The position numbers and the translations under genes were made by a program. Positions 8,681-17,716 of a stretch of 64,000 nucleotides of DNA are shown piece by piece. Below the pieces are notes generated by a model. The model did no database searches, was not told the DNA's origin, and saw nothing but the letters and a program-made list of their open reading frames with translations. This DNA is from Nocardia sp. BMG51109 (lineage in GTDB: Bacteria > Actinomycetota > Actinomycetes > Mycobacteriales > Mycobacteriaceae): contig NZ_JAFQ01000004.1 in assembly GCF_000526215.1 (NCBI RefSeq), forward strand, positions 930,001-994,000. Direction: 5' to 3'. Each line of letters opens with the position of its first letter. Position 1 is the first letter of the stretch.

Positions 8681-11600
8681 TCATCTCGCCGAACTCCAGG
8701 CGACCTGGATCAGGCCAGTCCCCGCACGAGAAACGAAGGTGCCTCGACCGGGCGGCATGGCGCCGGGCCGGACATTTCCCAGCAGGTAACCCTCATCGCG
8801 GCTACCACTCATGATCAAGCCGAGCGCACCGACGTCACGCATACGGGACAACACAGGGTCGTACATGGCGCGCGCCGCACCGCCCGAGCGCCGGGCGACG
8901 ATCAAGTGGAGACCGATATCCTTTGCGTGCGCGAGATATTCGACGAGAACACTCATCGGATTGCCGCTCGATGTCACGACCAGGTCGTAATCGTCGACGA
9001 CCACATAGAGTTCCGGTCCCGACCACCACGACCGCTCGCGAAGCTGTTGCTGAGTAATGTCCGGACCGGGCATCCGATTCTTCAGAATGCCGGCCAACTC
9101 CGCCATCATCGGCGTCAATACCGCTTCCGAGGGGGCGTATCCGGCCAGATGGTCGGTCTCGACAAGGCCCAGCATCGTCCGGCGATAGTCCGCCATGATC
9201 AGCATGGCGTGGTCCTTCGTATTCGACTGCACCACGCCTTGACAGATGGACCGGAGCAGATTCGTCTTGCCGCATTCGCTGTCGCCGAAGACCAGGAAAT
9301 GCGACTGCTCAGCGAAATTCAGGAAGACGGGAGCGAGTTCGGCCTCGTCCAGGCCGATCGGAATCTGCAGGTTCGGCCGCGACGGGTCGAGCCCCGCCGG
9401 CCAACCGTTGAGCGCCCCCAGCATCTCGTCACGACTGAACGACTCCGGAAGCATCCGCACCCGGGGCGCCGGCCGCCCGGGCGTGCGGGCGGCGATCGCC
9501 GTGACGGCGTTCGCCACGCCCAGTGACAGGCTCGACGGGTCGGAATTGCCGTCGACGCGCGGCAAGGCGGTCAGCATGTGCAGGTGCTCCGAGGTGATGC
9601 CGCGGCCCGGGCGCCCCTGCGGGACCAATCCGCCGACCTTGCGGCCGTATTCCGAATCCATCGGATCACCCAGGCGCAGTTCGATTCTGGTGCCGATCTG
9701 GTCCTTCAGCGCGGGGCGTGCCTCCATCCAGCGCGACAGCGTGATCACCACGTGCACGCCGTACGAGAGGCCCTGCACAGCGAGGTTCATGATCGTCTGT
9801 TCGAGGGGCTCGAAGTCCTGGCGGATCGAACCGTAGCCGTCGATCACCAGGAACACGTCGCCGAACGGGTCTTCGTGGGCTCCGGCGGCGGCGGGGCTGG
9901 CGCTCGGATCCGTTGCCCGCAGGCGCCGGAAATCCGCCATCGTCTCGACGCCCAGTTGACGGAAGCGCATTTCGCGCTGCCGGACGATGGTCTGCATCTC
10001 GGCGACCGTGCGGCGCACCTTGTCGGTGTCCAGGCGCGCCGAGACCGAGCCGACGTGGGGCAGCCCCTCCAGGCTCGCCAGCGTGCCGCCACCGAAGTCG
10101 AGGCAATAGAACTGCACCTGCTCGGCGGTGTGGGTCAGCGACAGCGACATGATCATCGTGCGCAGCGCCGTCGACTTGCCGGACTGCGGACCGCCGACGA
10201 TCGCGACGTTGCCCCGGGCGCCGGACAGATCGATGGGCATGATGTCGCGGACCTGGTCGTACGGGCGGTCGACGATGCCGAGGGGTGCCTGCAGCGTGGC
10301 CATCGGGCTGTAATCGCCGGTGAGGATGGACCGCGGGATGAGCTGATCCAGCGTGGACGGCTCGTCCAGCGGCGGCAGCCAGATCGCGTGCGCCGGGCGG
10401 CCGTGACCGCGAATGCGGGAAGCCAGCATGTCCAGATTGGACATCTTCTCGCCCTCGTCGTCGGCATCCTCCACCACGACGGGCTCCTTCGGAGCCGGAA
10501 GCCGGTCGCTGGGGCGGAAGTTCACCTGACCGGCAATGAACAGCCGTGCGTTGACATCGATCTCGCCGCCCGCGACGCCGGCCTGGGTGACCTCGCGCTG
10601 CGGGCCGCCGCCGACGTACGGACCGGACACATACGACGCCTGGAAGCGGCGGATCTCGCCGTCGCCCGCCTTCAGGTAACCGCCGCCCGGGCTGGCCGGC
10701 AGATTGTAGGCGTCGGGGACGCCCAGCACCTGGCGGGATTCGTTGGCGGAGAACGTCTTCAGGCCGATGCGGTAGGACAGATGGCTCTCCAGGCCCTTCA
10801 GCTTGCCCTCCTCCAACCGCTGCGAGGCCAGCAGCAGGTGGACGTGCAGCGAGCGGCCGAGGCGGCCGATCTGCGTGAACAGCTCGGCGAAATCCGGGTG
10901 CTGGGTGAGGAGTTCGGAGAACTCGTCGAGCACCACGAACAGCGCGGGCAGCGGGTCCAGATCGGCGCCCGAGGCGCGGGCCTTCTCGTACTCCAGGACG
11001 TTGGCGAAATTGCCCTTCGAGCGCAGCACCTCTTGGCGGCGGTTCATCTCACCGGCCAGGGCGTCCTTCATGCGCTCGACCAGATCGGCCTCTTCCTCCA
11101 GGTTGGTGATGATCGCCGCGACGTGCGGGATCCCCTCCATTCCGAGGAAGGTCGCACCGCCCTTGAAGTCGACCAGGACCAGGTTCAGCTGATCCGGCGA
11201 ATGCGTCGCGAGCATCGAAAGCACCAGGGTGCGAAGGAATTCCGACTTACCGGAACCGGTGGCGCCGATGCACAGGCCGTGCGGGCCCATGCCGTTCTCG
11301 GCGGCCTCCTTGATGTCCAGGTACACCGGCAGGCCGTCGGCGCCCACGCCGAACGGGACCCGCAGGCGCTCGCGGCCGTAGCGGGGCTTCCACGCGTTCT
11401 CGGGGCTGAACATGCCGAGATCGCCGATGCCCATCAGCTGCGTCCAGGTGGAGATCACCTCGGCGTTCTCCTCGGCGGCAGCGTCGTTGCCGCGCTGCAC
11501 CGCGACCCGGAACGGGGCCAGGCGCCGGGCCACCTGCTCGGCCTGCCGGGCGCTGATGCGGTCGATCAGCGCGAAACGCTCCATATTGCCGGTGGCGCCG

Positions 11601-12715
11601 CGGCCGACGCATTCGCCGTTCTCCACCACCATCTGGATGCCGCGCGACACCGCCAGGCGCGGAGCGTAATTGCACAGATCGATGACCGTGACGCCCTCGA
11701 AGCCGGACTCCCGCAGGCTGTCCTCCTCGGCCTCCAGCAGGCCGCCGTCGACCACGATGACGATATGCACCAGGTTCTGGTTGGCCGGCTGGTTGCGCGA
11801 GTACCGAACCCGGTTGTGCAGCAACGGGTTCAGCCCCTCGGCCATCTCCCGGATCGAGCCGTAGACCATGCGCTCCGTGCCGACGCCGTCTTGCGCGTCC
11901 GGATGCTGGGTGTGCGGGAGCCACTTGGTCCACTCCCATTCCCGCACCGTGTCGGCGCCGCACACGACCGCGAGCAGCACCTGGTCGGGTGCCTGGAACA
12001 TGCACAGCTGCAACAGCATTGCGCGGGTCATATCGCGCGCCTGGCCGCGGTCGCCGTTCAGCTGGATGGTGGCGAAACCCTTCACCGCGATGGCGGTGGG
12101 CAGGTCGAGGACCGTGGAATGGGTGCGCACGAACCGCCGCAGCGAGACCGCGGCGATCGGCTCCAGCTCCTCGACCGGCCCCGTCTCGGGGGATACCAGC
12201 CTGGTGGCCAGGCGCTGGCCGCCCAGGCCGATGCGGGAGTGACAGAAGTCCTTGTCGCCCGGACGCCGCTCCCACATCCGGCTGGTGCCGGCCAGCATCC
12301 AGATCAGGGCGGGCTCGGGATGGCTCCATTCCACGGCCTCGCGCTGCTGCGTCGCGGTCTGGTCGACATCCTTGCGGACCTGGTCGAGATAGCGCAGATA
12401 GTCCTTGCGGTCCTCGTTGGCCTCGGCCGACTTCTGGCCCCGCCCGCCCTGACCGGCGAACATGCCGACCATCGAGAAGACCATCATCATCGGGAACATC
12501 ATGCTCATCGGGTTGGAGGCGATGCCCCCGCCCTGCGTGAACAGCAGGGCCATCATCCCGACCATGCCGACGATCATCACGACCGGCATGAGCTTCTGCA
12601 GCAGGCTGCCCGGTACCGCGCGAGGGATCTCGGGCGGCGGCTGGAGCGTTACCTCACCGCCCGGAGACCTCGGAACCTCCCGACGCTGACGGCGTTGAAA
12701 CCGGACGGTGCTCAT
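8681..12715 (-). CDS. eccC: EccC, FtsK/SpoIIIE-type ATPase of the ESX-4-like locus
   Basis: A 1344-residue motor ATPase carrying the EccCa and EccCb parts in one chain. Two membrane helices lie near residues 40-90 (Met-rich 'MIVGMVGMMALLF'), followed by a DUF domain and three tandem ATPase domains. P-loops are GATGSGKS (about 482-490), GGPQSGKST (about 840-848) and GDSECGKT (about 1143-1151). The first domain keeps a full Walker B (VVLDEFSELL), so it can hydrolyse ATP; the second reads 'LVIDGYG' without the acidic pair. C-terminal domains of this family bind the signal sequence of Esx substrates. It is transcribed divergently from eccD and toward the WXG100 genes. The long plus-strand open frame opposite this gene is a coding shadow. 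Confidence 0.96.
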   Translation of the reverse strand: MSTVRFQRRQRREVPRSPGGEVTLQPPPEIPRAVPGSLLQKLMPVVMIVGMVGMMALLFTQGGGIASNPMSMMFPMMMVFSMVGMFAGQGGRGQKSAEANEDRKDYLRYLDQVRKDVDQTATQQREAVEWSHPEPALIWMLAGTSRMWERRPGDKDFCHSRIGLGGQRLATRLVSPETGPVEELEPIAAVSLRRFVRTHSTVLDLPTAIAVKGFATIQLNGDRGQARDMTRAMLLQLCMFQAPDQVLLAVVCGADTVREWEWTKWLPHTQHPDAQDGVGTERMVYGSIREMAEGLNPLLHNRVRYSRNQPANQNLVHIVIVVDGGLLEAEEDSLRESGFEGVTVIDLCNYAPRLAVSRGIQMVVENGECVGRGATGNMERFALIDRISARQAEQVARRLAPFRVAVQRGNDAAAEENAEVISTWTQLMGIGDLGMFSPENAWKPRYGRERLRVPFGVGADGLPVYLDIKEAAENGMGPHGLCIGATGSGKSEFLRTLVLSMLATHSPDQLNLVLVDFKGGATFLGMEGIPHVAAIITNLEEEADLVERMKDALAGEMNRRQEVLRSKGNFANVLEYEKARASGADLDPLPALFVVLDEFSELLTQHPDFAELFTQIGRLGRSLHVHLLLASQRLEEGKLKGLESHLSYRIGLKTFSANESRQVLGVPDAYNLPASPGGGYLKAGDGEIRRFQASYVSGPYVGGGPQREVTQAGVAGGEIDVNARLFIAGQVNFRPSDRLPAPKEPVVVEDADDEGEKMSNLDMLASRIRGHGRPAHAIWLPPLDEPSTLDQLIPRSILTGDYSPMATLQAPLGIVDRPYDQVRDIMPIDLSGARGNVAIVGGPQSGKSTALRTMIMSLSLTHTAEQVQFYCLDFGGGTLASLEGLPHVGSVSARLDTDKVRRTVAEMQTIVRQREMRFRQLGVETMADFRRLRATDPSASPAAAGAHEDPFGDVFLVIDGYGSIRQDFEPLEQTIMNLAVQGLSYGVHVVITLSRWMEARPALKDQIGTRIELRLGDPMDSEYGRKVGGLVPQGRPGRGITSEHLHMLTALPRVDGNSDPSSLSLGVANAVTAIAARTPGRPAPRVRMLPESFSRDEMLGALNGWPAGLDPSRPNLQIPIGLDEAELAPVFLNFAEQSHFLVFGDSECGKTNLLRSICQGVVQSNTKDHAMLIMADYRRTMLGLVETDHLAGYAPSEAVLTPMMAELAGILKNRMPGPDITQQQLRERSWWSGPELYVVVDDYDLVVTSSGNPMSVLVEYLAHAKDIGLHLIVARRSGGAARAMYDPVLSRMRDVGALGLIMSGSRDEGYLLGNVRPGAMPPGRGTFVSRAGTGLIQVAWSSAR

Positions 12716-12873
12716 CGACGGCGGATCCCCCTTCGGCGGCAGTACTGCGGACTCAGTGTAGAGGGCACTGCCGACATGACGTACAGTTCGGAGGCATTCT
12801 GCACGGATCGGCCGCGCGACCGCAAACCGGGGCGGATGCGGAAACCCGAGGTAGAGACGGAGTTGGGGGAAGC
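12716..12873. promoter_or_regulatory. Divergent eccC/eccD promoter region
   Basis: 158 bp separate the two divergent starts. A perfect 7-bp inverted repeat (CGGCAGT at 12737-12743, ACTGCCG at 12767-12773) flanks a 23-bp centre. It could be an operator or a weak hairpin. No -10/-35 pair stands out. Confidence 0.35.
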
Positions 12874-14340
12874 GTGACGCACGCGCGACTGGACCATATC
12901 GAAGAAGATTCGAGCCGCGGAATCGTCCGGGCGCCCGATCTCGCCCGCGTAACCATTCTGGCCAAACATACCCAGGTGGATATGGCCATTCCGGTCGACG
13001 TACCGGTCGCGCTCGTCATTCCCAGCGTCGTCGACATGGTGGCACAACACAGCCGCCAGAACGACTTCGACAATTCCGGCGAGCAGTTCCAGCCGGCCGA
13101 ATGGGTGCTGGCCCGCGTCGGCCAGCCGCCGTTCTCCAACTCGCTGAGCCTCGGCGAGCAAGGGGTGCGCGACGGCGAGCTGCTGATGCTGGAGAGCGCC
13201 GACCATGTCGCGCCGACACCGCTGTTCGACGACATCATGTACAACGTCGCGATCGCCGACGCCGGCAACTTCCGTGCCTGGTCCCCCACCGTCGCCCGGA
13301 TCACCGGCTCGGTCATCGCCGTGTTCACCATGCTGGTCGGCTGCGCCGGGCTGCTGCTGGCGCCGGATGCGTTGCCCGGCTACGTCACCGGGTCGATCGC
13401 CGCGTTCATCGCGGTGCTGCTGGTGATCGCCGCGACCGTGCTGAGCCGGATGTACGGCGATCGGCCGACGGCCCTGATCCTCGGCGGATGCGCGCTGCCG
13501 GCCGCGTTCGCGGCGGGCATGCTGCTGGTGCCGGACCAGTACGGCTGGGCGAACCTCCTGCTGGGCTCGGTGCTCGTCGGCGCCACCTCGGTGCTGACGT
13601 GGCGGGTCAGCGGCGTCGGGCTCGCCCTGTTCATCGGCACGACCACCCTGTCGCTGTTCGCCATTCCGGCCGCCCTGGTCGGGCTGCTGACCGACCAGCC
13701 GGTGAAGGCCATCGGCGCCGTCGCCGCCGCGCTGGCGCTCGGTGCGCTGTCGCTGGCGCCGCGGGTGTCGATGCTGCTGTCGAAGCTGCCGCTGCCGCCG
13801 GTGCCGTCCCCCGGCACGCCGATCGATCCCACCGAGGAGGATCCGGACGACCAGCGCGCACTGCCCACCATGGAGGCGCTGCGCGCGAAATCCGAACGGG
13901 CGCGGATGTATCTGGCCGGCCTGGTCTCCGCGACAACTCTGGTGACCGTGATCGGAGCGCTGGCCGCTACCGATCCGACCGCGAACTCCCCGTTCTGGCC
14001 CGGTGTGGCGCTGGCGGCGGTGAGTTCGGTGGTGCTGCTGTTCCGCAGCCGGACCTACGCCGGCGCCGAGCAGGCGGTGGTGCTGCTCGGCGGCGGCGCG
14101 GCGATCCTGCTGGCGATGATGATCGCGGCCGCGCTCACGATGGAACAGCCGCTGGCGGTGTTCGGCGCCGCGATGGTGATGCTGATCGGCGCACTGATCC
14201 TCGGCCTCATCGTGCCCAACCAGGACGCCACGCCGCCCATGCGCCGGGCCGTCGAGATGCTGGAGTACGGCTTCGTCGCGGCGATCCTGCCGCTGGTGTT
14301 CTGGGTGGCGGAGCTGTACACGCTGGTCCGTTCGCTCTGA
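12874..14340 (+). CDS. eccD: EccD, integral membrane channel component (ESX-4-like)
   Basis: 488 residues from a GTG start preceded by gttggggga. The first ~110 residues are soluble and ubiquitin-like ('VTILAKHTQVDMAIPVDVPVALVIPSVVDMV'-type beta-grasp segment) and are followed by about eleven hydrophobic helices, the standard EccD plan. A charged cytosolic loop ('DPTEEDPDDQRALPTMEALRAKSERARMY', about 310-340) splits the membrane part. EccD forms most of the transmembrane surface of the ESX complex. In mycobacterial ESX-4 loci mycP4 follows directly; here a convergent PPOX gene follows instead. Confidence 0.94.
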   Translation: MTHARLDHIEEDSSRGIVRAPDLARVTILAKHTQVDMAIPVDVPVALVIPSVVDMVAQHSRQNDFDNSGEQFQPAEWVLARVGQPPFSNSLSLGEQGVRDGELLMLESADHVAPTPLFDDIMYNVAIADAGNFRAWSPTVARITGSVIAVFTMLVGCAGLLLAPDALPGYVTGSIAAFIAVLLVIAATVLSRMYGDRPTALILGGCALPAAFAAGMLLVPDQYGWANLLLGSVLVGATSVLTWRVSGVGLALFIGTTTLSLFAIPAALVGLLTDQPVKAIGAVAAALALGALSLAPRVSMLLSKLPLPPVPSPGTPIDPTEEDPDDQRALPTMEALRAKSERARMYLAGLVSATTLVTVIGALAATDPTANSPFWPGVALAAVSSVVLLFRSRTYAGAEQAVVLLGGGAAILLAMMIAAALTMEQPLAVFGAAMVMLIGALILGLIVPNQDATPPMRRAVEMLEYGFVAAILPLVFWVAELYTLVRSL

Positions 14341-14343
14341 GAT

Positions 14344-14370
14344 CCGGCCGCAGGCAGGGACTTCGGCCGG
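14344..14370. terminator. Hairpin between convergent eccD and PPOX genes
   Basis: A perfect 7-bp stem CCGGCCG/CGGCCGG with a 13-nt loop begins 4 bp after the eccD stop and ends 5 bp before the convergent PPOX stop. Its placement suggests bidirectional termination. No U-tract. Confidence 0.4.
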
Positions 14371-14374
14371 TGAC

Positions 14375-14908
14375 TCAGCCGAAGCGCCAGCGCGACGCGC
14401 CGAACGGCTCGACGGTGGCGACGGCGGTCGCGGTGCTCGTGCTCACGCGGTAGACGTGCCACGGCGGGCGACCGGCCGACTGGGCGCTGAACTCCGCGGT
14501 CAGCGCGCGGCCCGACTCGTCCACCCGGACCGGCCAGCCGCCGGCTGCCCAGCGCGCCGCCATCTCGGCGACCGTCCCCGGATCCGTGACGAGTTCGGCG
14601 ATGCCCTCGACCACCAGATCGAATTCGCGGGTGGCCAGGCTCACGGCGCAGCGCGGGTCACGAGCGAGGTTGCGGCCCTTGCGTGTTCGCGTGCCGGTCT
14701 CGAACCAGAAGGTGCCCTCGGCCCATAGTGCGCCGATTCCGTTCACGTGCGGGCTGCCGTCCGGATTCAGGGTGGTCAGCCAGCACGTGTGCCGGTCGGG
14801 CCCGCCGGCGCCCGGCTCCTGGTCGAACCCCGCGTCGAGCCGGGCCCGCACGTCGGCCCAGTTCAACTCCTCCTGGTCGTACAGTTCCGCGAGATTGATC
14901 GTCTCCAT
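14375..14908 (-). CDS. Pyridoxamine 5'-phosphate oxidase-fold (PPOX) family protein
   Basis: 177 residues with the split-barrel flavin/F420-binding pattern: 'TCWLTTLNPDGSPHVNGIGALW' near residues 42-63, then 'FETGTRTRKGRNLARDPRCAVSLA', and a C-terminal 'PPWHVYRVSTSTATAV'. This motif set is typical of actinobacterial F420- or FMN-dependent reductases and related general-stress proteins. Substrate cannot be read from sequence. It sits with the potassium channel in the position where mycP4 normally lies in ESX-4 loci. There is no sign that it belongs to the secretion system. Confidence 0.82.
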   Translation of the reverse strand: METINLAELYDQEELNWADVRARLDAGFDQEPGAGGPDRHTCWLTTLNPDGSPHVNGIGALWAEGTFWFETGTRTRKGRNLARDPRCAVSLATREFDLVVEGIAELVTDPGTVAEMAARWAAGGWPVRVDESGRALTAEFSAQSAGRPPWHVYRVSTSTATAVATVEPFGASRWRFG

Positions 14909-15125
14909 ACCGGTACCGACTCCCTGTCCGTCACGGATTCATCGGCAACCACGCATTCCCACGCCGGAACGCGCCCGCTGGGGTGCGGGTGCCGACCTAC
15001 GCGCCGCGGCCGTTCCGCACCGGCGCAACGCCCGGACCGGAACCGGCGATAGCGTGTCGAAACCTTCTCCAGGGGTGGGCCGCCCGTGCGTGGTCGCCCC
15101 GGCGCTCGACCAAGGCAGTGACACC

Positions 15126-16025
15126 ATGATTCAGCCCGGTCCCCGGACAGACTCCGCCTCGGCCCACTCCGTGACCGGTCCGGTCAGCCGCCGGGTCGCC
15201 TGGGAACGCGCGACCAATATCCCGATGGGGGTGCTGGCGGCGTTGTTCCTCGGCGTCTACGCCTGGCATGTCCTGGACACGGCCGACTCACCCACCCTGG
15301 ACAGCTGGCTGACCGGCGTCGACATCGCGATCTGGGCGATCTTCGCGGCGGACTTCCTGATCCGGCTCGGATTGTCCACGCGGCGTTGGCAATTCCTACG
15401 CTCGCACCCGCTGGAGCTGCTGATCGTGCTGCTGCCGCCGGTCCGGCCGCTCCGGCTGCTGCGCGCCGCCCTCCTGGTCCTGGACACCCTGAACCGCAAC
15501 ACGCTGACCAGGACCCGCCTGGCCGTCTTCGTCGGCGTCAGTTCGCTGCTGGTCGTATTCCTGTGCAGCCTGGCGATGTTCGACGCCGAGTACGGCGCGC
15601 CGGGCGCCAACGTGCAGAGCTACGGCGACGCGCTGTGGTGGTCGGCCGTCTCGGTGACCACCGTCGGCTACGGCGACTACTATCCCGTCACCGGCGAGGG
15701 CCGCCTGGTCGCCCTGCTCCTGATGACCTTCGGCATCGGCCTGATCAGCTTCGCCATCGGCACCACCACCAGCTGGGTCATCGATCAGCTGAAGACCGTG
15801 GAGGAGTCCGCCGAGCGCACCGATCTCGAAGTGGGCGTCCTCCTCGACGAGGTCCGCACGCTGCGTGCCGAGGTCGCCGCATTGAGCAGCGGGATGGGAT
15901 TCGCGGCCCCGGGCGAGCAGCGCGCCCCGGTGTCCGCGGACGGTACCGCCGACCGTGCCGAAATCGACAGCGCCGCAGAACCACCCACGATGCCGAAAAC
16001 CATCGACCGGTCCGGTCACGCATAG
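15126..16025 (+). CDS. Voltage-gated-type potassium channel
   Basis: 299 residues starting at ATG 15126; the frame stays open upstream but the extra sequence is low-complexity. Hydrophobic segments occur at about 31-50 (S1), 62-80, 95-120, 133-152, a pore region, and 192-212. The selectivity filter is TVGYGD (residues 179-184), diagnostic of K+ selectivity. An S4-like segment (about 103-113, 'LPPVRPLRLLR') has only a few Arg. A C-terminal coiled-coil-like segment (about 222-255, 'LKTVEESAERTDLEVGVLLDEV') could tetramerise the channel. It is convergent with eccB. It replaces, in position, the mycosin gene of ESX-4. Confidence 0.9.
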   Translation: MIQPGPRTDSASAHSVTGPVSRRVAWERATNIPMGVLAALFLGVYAWHVLDTADSPTLDSWLTGVDIAIWAIFAADFLIRLGLSTRRWQFLRSHPLELLIVLLPPVRPLRLLRAALLVLDTLNRNTLTRTRLAVFVGVSSLLVVFLCSLAMFDAEYGAPGANVQSYGDALWWSAVSVTTVGYGDYYPVTGEGRLVALLLMTFGIGLISFAIGTTTSWVIDQLKTVEESAERTDLEVGVLLDEVRTLRAEVAALSSGMGFAAPGEQRAPVSADGTADRAEIDSAAEPPTMPKTIDRSGHA

Positions 16026-16102
16026 GAACGAAACGAACGCGACCGCCCGACGTGGTACGACGGCGAAAGAAGATGCCGCGGTACCACATTCGCGGGCCGG
16101 CG

Positions 16103-17605
16103 CTACCCGGTGGCCTGCTGCTGCCCCTGCTTGGACTGCACCAGCTGCTTGGCCGGGTTCGGGTCGGGCGCCACGCCGTCGTGCGCGACCATGGCCTCCT
16201 GGCGGCCCAGGGTCGGGCCGTTCGCGAGGCCGCCGACGATCGGCCAGGGAGCCAGCTCGGGCTTGGCCTTCTCCGCGTCCATGCCGAGCGCCTTGGCGGC
16301 CTCGGCATCCTTGATGCCGTAGCGAACTCCGGTGTCGGCGATGAAGAATTCGGCGTCGCGCCGCTGGCTGTTCGGCTCGATGCCGGTGGTCTGCACGAAG
16401 ACCCCCGACCCGGGTGTCGTGTAGTAGGCATCGACGTTGGGGCCGGCGCCGTCGGCCTGCGCCAGCGGCGTCGTCTTGGCCTTGTCCGGCAGCGGCAGGG
16501 CGCGTCCGGTGAGCACCGACAGCTCGGCGTGCATGCTGCCGTTGGGCTGATCGGAGGCGCCCGCCAGCGGTCGCCACGACAGGCAGCCGAGCGGCTGTTC
16601 CTTCGCGTCGATGATGGTCGGCGCGGTCTCCGGATAGTCCGCCACCGGCAGGGTGTTCGTCAGATCCGCGCTGCTGCGCTCGTTCGGGATGATCTCCGAG
16701 TTCCCGGACGCGGTCGGATTCGCGTTCCGGATGATCTCCGCGGTCAGCGGCGACACCGGCTGCAGGCCGTCGCGCAGCACCACGAAGTACTGGCCGTCGG
16801 TGGTCAGCCGGACGACGTCGTTGATGCGGTGGTTGCCGATGGGCCTGGCGGGGAAGCCGCCCGGATCGTCGATCGTCGGCGGGGTGATGGGCAGCACCTC
16901 CGGAATCGCGTTCAGCAGCGCCTCGCTGATCGGCCGGGGCGTCATACCGCGGATCTTCAGCGCGTCGGTGACGTAGGTGTTGTTCATGTCCACCCGCGCG
17001 CGCTTGTTGTCGTAGATCAGGTAGGTGTGGTCCTTGCCCTGGACCAGCAGTGCCTTGTCGGGCCCCATCGTGGACGCCTTGGCGCCCAGCTCCGGGTCGC
17101 CGGCCGCCACGGTCGTGGTCAGGTCGCGGCTGCCGTCGTTCTTCATCTCGTCGCAGATCGTCCAGCTGCGGCCCTTGCCGCCGCCGTCGAAGTTCAGCGA
17201 GGCGGGCGCGCCCGGGATGCCGATCAGGGTGCCGCGCGACTTCTTCGCCAGCTCGGACTCCTTGATCGACACCGCTTTCGCGGGTTCGCCGACCGCCAGC
17301 CGGGCCGAGGAGAGATTCAGCGCCGGATGCACGACGTCGTCGATCACCGCGTAGACCGCGCCCGAATCCTTGCCGATCAGGATCTTGTTGTCGCCGATCG
17401 CGCCCTGCGGGCGCAGCAGTGCCAGCACACCGCAGCCGGCCAAGGCCACACAGCCCAGCACCAGCCCGGCCGTGTAGGCACGCGACTGCGAGCGCATCGG
17501 ATCGTGCAGCATGCGCACGTCCCGGCGCACGAGGGCATGCTCCATCCGCCGCACCAGGAAGCGGTAACCGCTCACCTGCCAGCGCGTGGTAGGTCTTGAA
17601 GGCAT
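16103..17605 (-). CDS. eccB: EccB, membrane-anchored ESX core component (ESX-4-like)
   Basis: 500 residues with the family N-terminus 'TRWQVSGYRFLVRRMEHALVRRDVRMLHDPMRSQSR', a single transmembrane helix (about 45-65) and a large periplasmic region with the 'LIGIPGAPASL' and 'YLIYDNKRARVD' segments common to EccB proteins. The C-terminal tail is polar. ATG start preceded by GGGGGAG. EccB projects into the periplasm and probably contributes to the exit of the channel, and in known systems is stabilised by MycP. It is transcribed divergently from eccE (111 bp between starts). Confidence 0.95.
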   Translation of the reverse strand: MPSRPTTRWQVSGYRFLVRRMEHALVRRDVRMLHDPMRSQSRAYTAGLVLGCVALAGCGVLALLRPQGAIGDNKILIGKDSGAVYAVIDDVVHPALNLSSARLAVGEPAKAVSIKESELAKKSRGTLIGIPGAPASLNFDGGGKGRSWTICDEMKNDGSRDLTTTVAAGDPELGAKASTMGPDKALLVQGKDHTYLIYDNKRARVDMNNTYVTDALKIRGMTPRPISEALLNAIPEVLPITPPTIDDPGGFPARPIGNHRINDVVRLTTDGQYFVVLRDGLQPVSPLTAEIIRNANPTASGNSEIIPNERSSADLTNTLPVADYPETAPTIIDAKEQPLGCLSWRPLAGASDQPNGSMHAELSVLTGRALPLPDKAKTTPLAQADGAGPNVDAYYTTPGSGVFVQTTGIEPNSQRRDAEFFIADTGVRYGIKDAEAAKALGMDAEKAKPELAPWPIVGGLANGPTLGRQEAMVAHDGVAPDPNPAKQLVQSKQGQQQATG

Positions 17606-17716
17606 AAGTGCTCCCCCGAACAGTGCTCACGTTCGCTGAACACAGTACAGTTCAGCGGGACTGAAGTTCAGCTCGGCCACCGAAAACGGCCGACACCGGG
17701 TACCTGGGGGACGACG

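Noticed and set aside
8352-8684. A 110-codon minus-strand frame in the gap after eccC
   Set aside because: No ribosome-binding site, no family resemblance, Arg/Gly-rich composition typical of random high-GC frames.
9578-12877. A 1099-codon plus-strand open frame opposite the first eccC
   Set aside because: Antisense shadow caused by high GC in a long real gene; its translation is His/Arg/Gln/Val-rich with no family pattern, while the minus strand is an unmistakable EccC.
14586-15125. An N-terminal extension of the K+ channel by 180 residues
   Set aside because: The extra segment is Ser/Arg/Pro-rich, lies opposite the PPOX gene and has no function; the ATG at 15126 directly precedes the channel sequence.
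15396-17630. A 744-codon minus-strand frame over eccB and the K+ channel
   Set aside because: Arg/Gly/Ala-rich shadow spanning two well-supported genes in other frames.
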